From NCBI GenBank assembly GCA_020441905.1, contig JAGRLG010000040.1, positions 1-64,000 on the forward strand: 64,000 nucleotides of DNA, in the 5' to 3' direction. Under the pieces are notes generated by a model, which saw only the letters and a list, made by a program, of their open reading frames with translations, was not told where the DNA came from and made no database searches. How positions within the stretch are numbered: the stretch's first letter is position 1; each line of letters starts with the position of its first letter. The stretch is from Rhodobiaceae bacterium (GTDB lineage: Bacteria > Pseudomonadota > Alphaproteobacteria > Rhizobiales > NORP267). Made by a program: the position numbers and the translations under genes. Shown here in pieces: positions 60,556 through 64,000 of the stretch.

Positions 60556-60799
60556 CGTAATAGTCTTCCTCGCGCCGCACGATCTTGCGCAGTTCCTTGG
60601 ACACCAGCACCAGCACGACGATGCCAATGAAGCCGTAGAGGCTGTAGAAGCTGAACAGGCCTTCCCACGGGTGAACGACGTGGCGGTGGACAACCAGTTC
60701 CGCAAGCACCGAAACGGCGCACAGCGCATACAGGGCGTGGATGACCCGCCTTATATTCTTCGGGTCGTCGAACAGATGGCGTTTTCCAGGCTTTGCCAT
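60548..60799 (-). CDS. Small membrane protein of the antiporter operon
   Basis: An 83-residue protein with two hydrophobic helices (about 19-36 and 46-68) and a charged, Asp/Tyr-rich end (RREEDYYDD). It sits between two MrpD-like genes, overlapping one and 12 bases from the other. I do not recognise a named subunit; the size is like MrpF/MrpG or small complex-I helpers, but the motifs do not settle it. Confidence 0.75.
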   Translation of the reverse strand: MAKPGKRHLFDDPKNIRRVIHALYALCAVSVLAELVVHRHVVHPWEGLFSFYSLYGFIGIVVLVLVSKELRKIVRREEDYYDD

Positions 60800-60811
60800 G
60801 GCGTATTCGTC

Positions 60812-62275
60812 CTATCTGACGGCGATCTGGCCAAGCAGATCGAAAATGGGGCCGGGGAAGAAGAACAAGGCGATGCAGGCCAGCGATGTTGCCCCGATGG
60901 CGATGAGGCAGGGCAGCGGCGCTTCCTTTATCGCCGTCTTTCCCTTTGGCGCCGCGCCGCCGTCAAAAAAGGCCCGGATCGGGATCGGCAAGAGATAGGC
61001 CACATTCAGCAGCGACGAGATCATAAGCACGGCGACCACAAACACCTGGTCGGCCTGAAGGGCGCCAAGCGCGAGATACCATTTGCTCCACACCCCGCCC
61101 ATCGGCGGCAGGCCGATGATGCTCAGCGCGCCGACGGCGAAGGCCGCGAAAGTGAAAGGCATGGCGCGGCCAAGCCCTTTCATGTCCGAAATCTCGGTCT
61201 TGTGGGCGGCGGTGTAGATGGCGCCGGCGCAGAAGAACAGGGTGATCTTGCCGGCCGCATGCATCGCGATCTGAAGGCCGCCGCCGATCATCGCCGGGCC
61301 GGTTGCCAGCGCCGCGCCGAGGACGACATAGGACAATTGGCTGATGGTGGAATAGGCCAGCCGGGCCTTCAGGTTATCCTTGGTCATGGCGATGAGCGAG
61401 GCCAGCAGAACCGTCGCCGCCGCGACATAGACCAGCCACTCGCCCTGCCCGCTTGCCGCCAGGGTATCGATGCCGAAGATATAGACGACGACCTTGAGCA
61501 TGGTGAAGACGCCGGCCTTGACCACCGCCACGGCATGAAGAAGCGCGCTGACGGGGGTCGGCGCCACCATGGCCCGCGGCAGCCAGAAATGCATCGGCAT
61601 CACCGCCGCCTTGCCGATACCGAAGGCGAAAAGGCCGAGCAGCAGGCCGATGGCCGCCGGCGCCACGGTTGAAGGCAGCACGCCGCCGGGGGTGAAGGAC
61701 ACGGTTCCGGCGAGATACCAGGTCCAGATGATGGCCGGCAGCAGCAGCAGCATCGAGGACCCGAGCAGCATCAGCAGATATACCCGCCCTGCCCTTTTCG
61801 CATCCTCGTTGCCCTTGTGGGTGACGAGGGGATAGGTGGAAAGGGTGAGCACCTCATAGCCCAGGAACAATGTGAACAGATTGCCCGAATAGGCGATCAC
61901 CATTACCGAGGAGATGGCGACGGCAAAGCAGACATAGAACGGCGTCTGGCGCGGTTCCTTGTTGCCGCGCATATAGCCGATCGAATAGATCGAATTGACG
62001 ATCCACAGGCTCGAGGCGACAACGGCGAAGAGCATGCCAAGCGGCTCGATCGCGAAAGCCAGCCTCAGACCAACCCCGATGTCCAGCCCGCCGGCTTGCG
62101 GGCGCTCGCCGCCCATAACCGAAACCAGCAGGATCATGGTGACGGCAAAGAGCGCGAGGGCCGCGGTCAGCGTCACGCCCTCGCGCAGGTCCGGCCACTT
62201 GTGAAACAGCGGGATGAGAGCCGCGGCGAGAAGCGGGATGACGACCGCCGCAATGAGGAGTGTCGAACCGCTCAT
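60812..62275 (-). CDS. MrpD/NuoM-like antiporter subunit, second copy
   Basis: A 487-residue proton-conducting transporter with about 14 helices. Signature segments are GKAAVMPMHFWLPRAMVAPTP, with the Lys and His of the proton path, and KDNLKARLAYSTISQLSYV. The start overlaps the upstream subunit's stop in ATGA. Paralogous to the neighbours on both sides; Na+/H+ or K+/H+ exchange is likely for the complex. Confidence 0.9.
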   Translation of the reverse strand: MSGSTLLIAAVVIPLLAAALIPLFHKWPDLREGVTLTAALALFAVTMILLVSVMGGERPQAGGLDIGVGLRLAFAIEPLGMLFAVVASSLWIVNSIYSIGYMRGNKEPRQTPFYVCFAVAISSVMVIAYSGNLFTLFLGYEVLTLSTYPLVTHKGNEDAKRAGRVYLLMLLGSSMLLLLPAIIWTWYLAGTVSFTPGGVLPSTVAPAAIGLLLGLFAFGIGKAAVMPMHFWLPRAMVAPTPVSALLHAVAVVKAGVFTMLKVVVYIFGIDTLAASGQGEWLVYVAAATVLLASLIAMTKDNLKARLAYSTISQLSYVVLGAALATGPAMIGGGLQIAMHAAGKITLFFCAGAIYTAAHKTEISDMKGLGRAMPFTFAAFAVGALSIIGLPPMGGVWSKWYLALGALQADQVFVVAVLMISSLLNVAYLLPIPIRAFFDGGAAPKGKTAIKEAPLPCLIAIGATSLACIALFFFPGPIFDLLGQIAVR

Positions 62276-63750
62276 CTTCCCCCCGCAAGCAGCGCCTCGG
62301 CGGCCCGGCCGGCTATGTCGACGGTCAGCGAGGTATCAATTCCGAAATAGATGGTTGCGGCGACCAGCAGCCAGAGCGGTATCAACATGGAGGGCGGCGC
62401 CTCGCCGACCTTGGCGTTTTCCGCCGTCGGCTCGCGGAAATAGGCTGCTTCCACCACCCGGCCAATATAGACAACCGAGATCAGCGAACTGGCGACCAGG
62501 GCGAGGACCACCCACCACCAGCCTTTTTCCAGCGCCGCCAGCGCCAGATACCATTTGGATATGAAGCCGGCGGTGCCGGGCACGCCGATAATGGCCAGGC
62601 CGGCGGCGACGAATCCGGCCATGGTCAGCGGCATGCGCCGTCCGATGCCGGCAAAATTCTCAATACGGCCGTTTCCGGTGCGGTAGACGATGGCGCCGAC
62701 CGCGACAAACAGCGCGCCCTTGATCAGCGCGTGGTTGAACAGATGGACGATACCGCCGGTGAGGCCGGTCATGCTGGCGATGCCGATGCCCAGCGTGATG
62801 TAGCCGATCTGGGCCACCGAGGAATAGGCCAGCATGCGTTTGATGTTGTCCTGAAACACCGCCACCGTGGAGGCGGCGAACATGGCCGCCAGCGACAGGA
62901 TCAGCAGGATGTCCGAGATCGGCTGCACCTGGAACACGAGGCCGATGCCGAAAACGAAATAGAAATAGCGCAGGATCAGGTAGACCGCGGTCTTGGTCGC
63001 CGTCGAGGCGAGAAAGGCGGTGGTGAAGGACGGCGCGTAGGCATAGGCGTTGGGCAGCCAGACATGGAGCGGAAAGAGCGCGAATTTCAGGCTGACGCCG
63101 ACGGTGAGGAAGGCAATGGCGGCAAAGAGCGGGCGCGTCGCCGCGATGTCGCCGAGCCTTCCTGCCATGTCGACCATGTTGAGGGTTCCGGTCTGGACAT
63201 AGAGCAGGCCGACGGCAATGACATAGAAGGTGGCGCCTATGGTGCCCATGATGAGGTACTGATAGGCCGCCAGCAGCGCCCGGCGGTCGCGGCCCATGGC
63301 AATCATGGCGTAGGACGACAGCGAGGAAATCTCGAGGAAGACGAAGGCGTTGAAGGCGTCTCCCGTGGAGGCGATGCCAAGCAGGCCGGCGAGGCAGAGC
63401 AGATACATGGAATAGAACCAGGCCTGCTTGTCGTCGTCGATCTCGCTCATCACGGAAAGGCGGGCGAAGGGCATCATGACGGCGGCCGGAACCGACACCA
63501 GAAGCAGCATGAATACGGACAGCATGTCGATGCGGTATTCGATGCCGATAGGCGGCGCCCAGCCACCCATCGCATATGAAATAGGGCCACTCGACAGCAC
63601 CTGGATCAGCATGGTGAAGGCGATCACCGGCATCGCCAGCGAGACGGCGAAGGCGATAGCCCATGCCGCCCAGCCGCGGCGGACGAGAGAGGCAAGCAAG
63701 GCCGCGAAAAGCGGCAATACAACCATTATGGCGGGAAGGTGGGCGGTCAT
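62272..63750 (-). CDS. MrpD/NuoN-like antiporter subunit, first copy
   Basis: A 492-residue proton-conducting transporter. Signature segments are LKFALFPLHVWLPNAYAYAP and QDNIKRMLAYSSVAQIGYI. It follows the MnhC/NuoK-like gene with an ATGA overlap and precedes the second copy likewise, so these subunits are made in a fixed ratio. Confidence 0.92.
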   Translation of the reverse strand: MTAHLPAIMVVLPLFAALLASLVRRGWAAWAIAFAVSLAMPVIAFTMLIQVLSSGPISYAMGGWAPPIGIEYRIDMLSVFMLLLVSVPAAVMMPFARLSVMSEIDDDKQAWFYSMYLLCLAGLLGIASTGDAFNAFVFLEISSLSSYAMIAMGRDRRALLAAYQYLIMGTIGATFYVIAVGLLYVQTGTLNMVDMAGRLGDIAATRPLFAAIAFLTVGVSLKFALFPLHVWLPNAYAYAPSFTTAFLASTATKTAVYLILRYFYFVFGIGLVFQVQPISDILLILSLAAMFAASTVAVFQDNIKRMLAYSSVAQIGYITLGIGIASMTGLTGGIVHLFNHALIKGALFVAVGAIVYRTGNGRIENFAGIGRRMPLTMAGFVAAGLAIIGVPGTAGFISKWYLALAALEKGWWWVVLALVASSLISVVYIGRVVEAAYFREPTAENAKVGEAPPSMLIPLWLLVAATIYFGIDTSLTVDIAGRAAEALLAGGR

Positions 63751-64000
63751 TCTTCGCTGATCATTTCAAAGATTTCGTCTTCCTCGATGGTGCCGAAAGC
63801 CTCGTTGATGCGGACCACAAGGGCCAGGCCAAGCGCCAGCGTGGCGACCCCGACGACGATGGCGGTCAGGATGAGGACATGGGGAAGGACATTGGAATAG
63901 ACGGAAAAGCCCTCGCCGATGATCGGGGCCGTGCCGCCGAGGATCTTGCCCGGCGAGATGTAGAGCAGGTAGACGCTGGTCTGGAACAGCGACAGGCCGA
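63747..64000 (-). CDS. MnhC/MrpC (NuoK-like) subunit, partial at window end
   Basis: The C-terminal 84 codons of a small three-helix subunit are in the window: GEGFSVYSNVLPHVLILTAIVVG-type helix (shortened: NVLPHVLILTAIVVGVATLA) followed by LALVVRINEAFGTIEEDEIF. The PHVLILTAIVV segment is the hallmark of MnhC/NuoK. The 5' end lies beyond 64000; its stop overlaps the next subunit's ATG (ATGA). Confidence 0.88.
   Translation of the reverse strand, partial: GLSLFQTSVYLLYISPGKILGGTAPIIGEGFSVYSNVLPHVLILTAIVVGVATLALGLALVVRINEAFGTIEEDEIFEMISEE

Overview
Kind of organism. The window is GC-rich DNA from an alphaproteobacterium, most probably of the order Hyphomicrobiales (Rhizobiales). The main signs are: the block ccmI-ccmE-ccmF-ccmH / degP / OmpR-type regulator and kinase / glnE, which matches the cycHJKL-degP neighbourhood of rhizobia; a MucR zinc-finger regulator; a DUF5330 protein next to sufE; a DUF1491 protein; and a gene-transfer-agent (GTA) cluster of the Rhodobacter/Caulobacter type. 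No rRNA, tRNA, CRISPR array, insertion sequence, integrase or replication origin was seen.

Layout. (1) 1-12.5 kb, minus strand: glnE with a 35-bp tandem array at its 3' end, a two-component system, a DegP protease, an alpha/beta-hydrolase-OsmC fusion, and the cytochrome c maturation genes ccmH, ccmF, ccmE and ccmI. (2) 12.6-17.8 kb, plus strand: a sarcosine-oxidase-like operon (beta, alpha, gamma) with no delta gene and an altered flavin-attachment region. (3) 17.7-23.1 kb, minus strand: an unknown helical protein, a glycine-zipper lipoprotein, a PhoPQ-like two-component system with a PepSY protein, and a nitroreductase. (4) 23.1-43.0 kb, minus strand: a complete GTA-type cluster running from terminase to tail fibre and ending in a lysis cassette (endolysin, holin, overlapping spanins, SleB-like hydrolase). 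An AT-richer two-gene HEPN cassette is inserted between the large terminase and portal genes. (5) 43.0-43.7 kb: the control region of the GTA (promoter with a palindrome in its spacer, leader terminator) and three short tandem-repeat arrays. (6) 43.7-55.6 kb: YcgN, PilZ, a class A penicillin-binding protein, DUF1214/DUF1254, lipoprotein, DUF2336, DUF1491, peptidoglycan-binding and PAS-kinase genes, DUF5330 and sufE. (7) 55.6-57.7 kb: a DnaA-domain-IV-like protein and a DUF6456-like protein in one operon, divergent from an XRE repressor. This is the expected arrangement of the GTA activators GafY/GafZ and repressor RogA. (8) 57.7-64 kb: a hypothetical gene, mucR, and a cluster of Mrp/complex-I-like antiporter subunits cut off by the window end.

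How the parts fit. The structural cluster has every head and tail gene expected of a GTA but no integrase, replication or lysogeny genes nearby. Its likely activators and repressor lie about 12 kb away in the same window. The structural genes are divided by intrinsic terminators on the coding strand into blocks: leader, head, connector, tail and lysis. I read this as a domesticated, regulated particle system carrying an acquired HEPN cassette. Gene identities in the structural cluster are well supported; the regulatory links and the HEPN function are inference.
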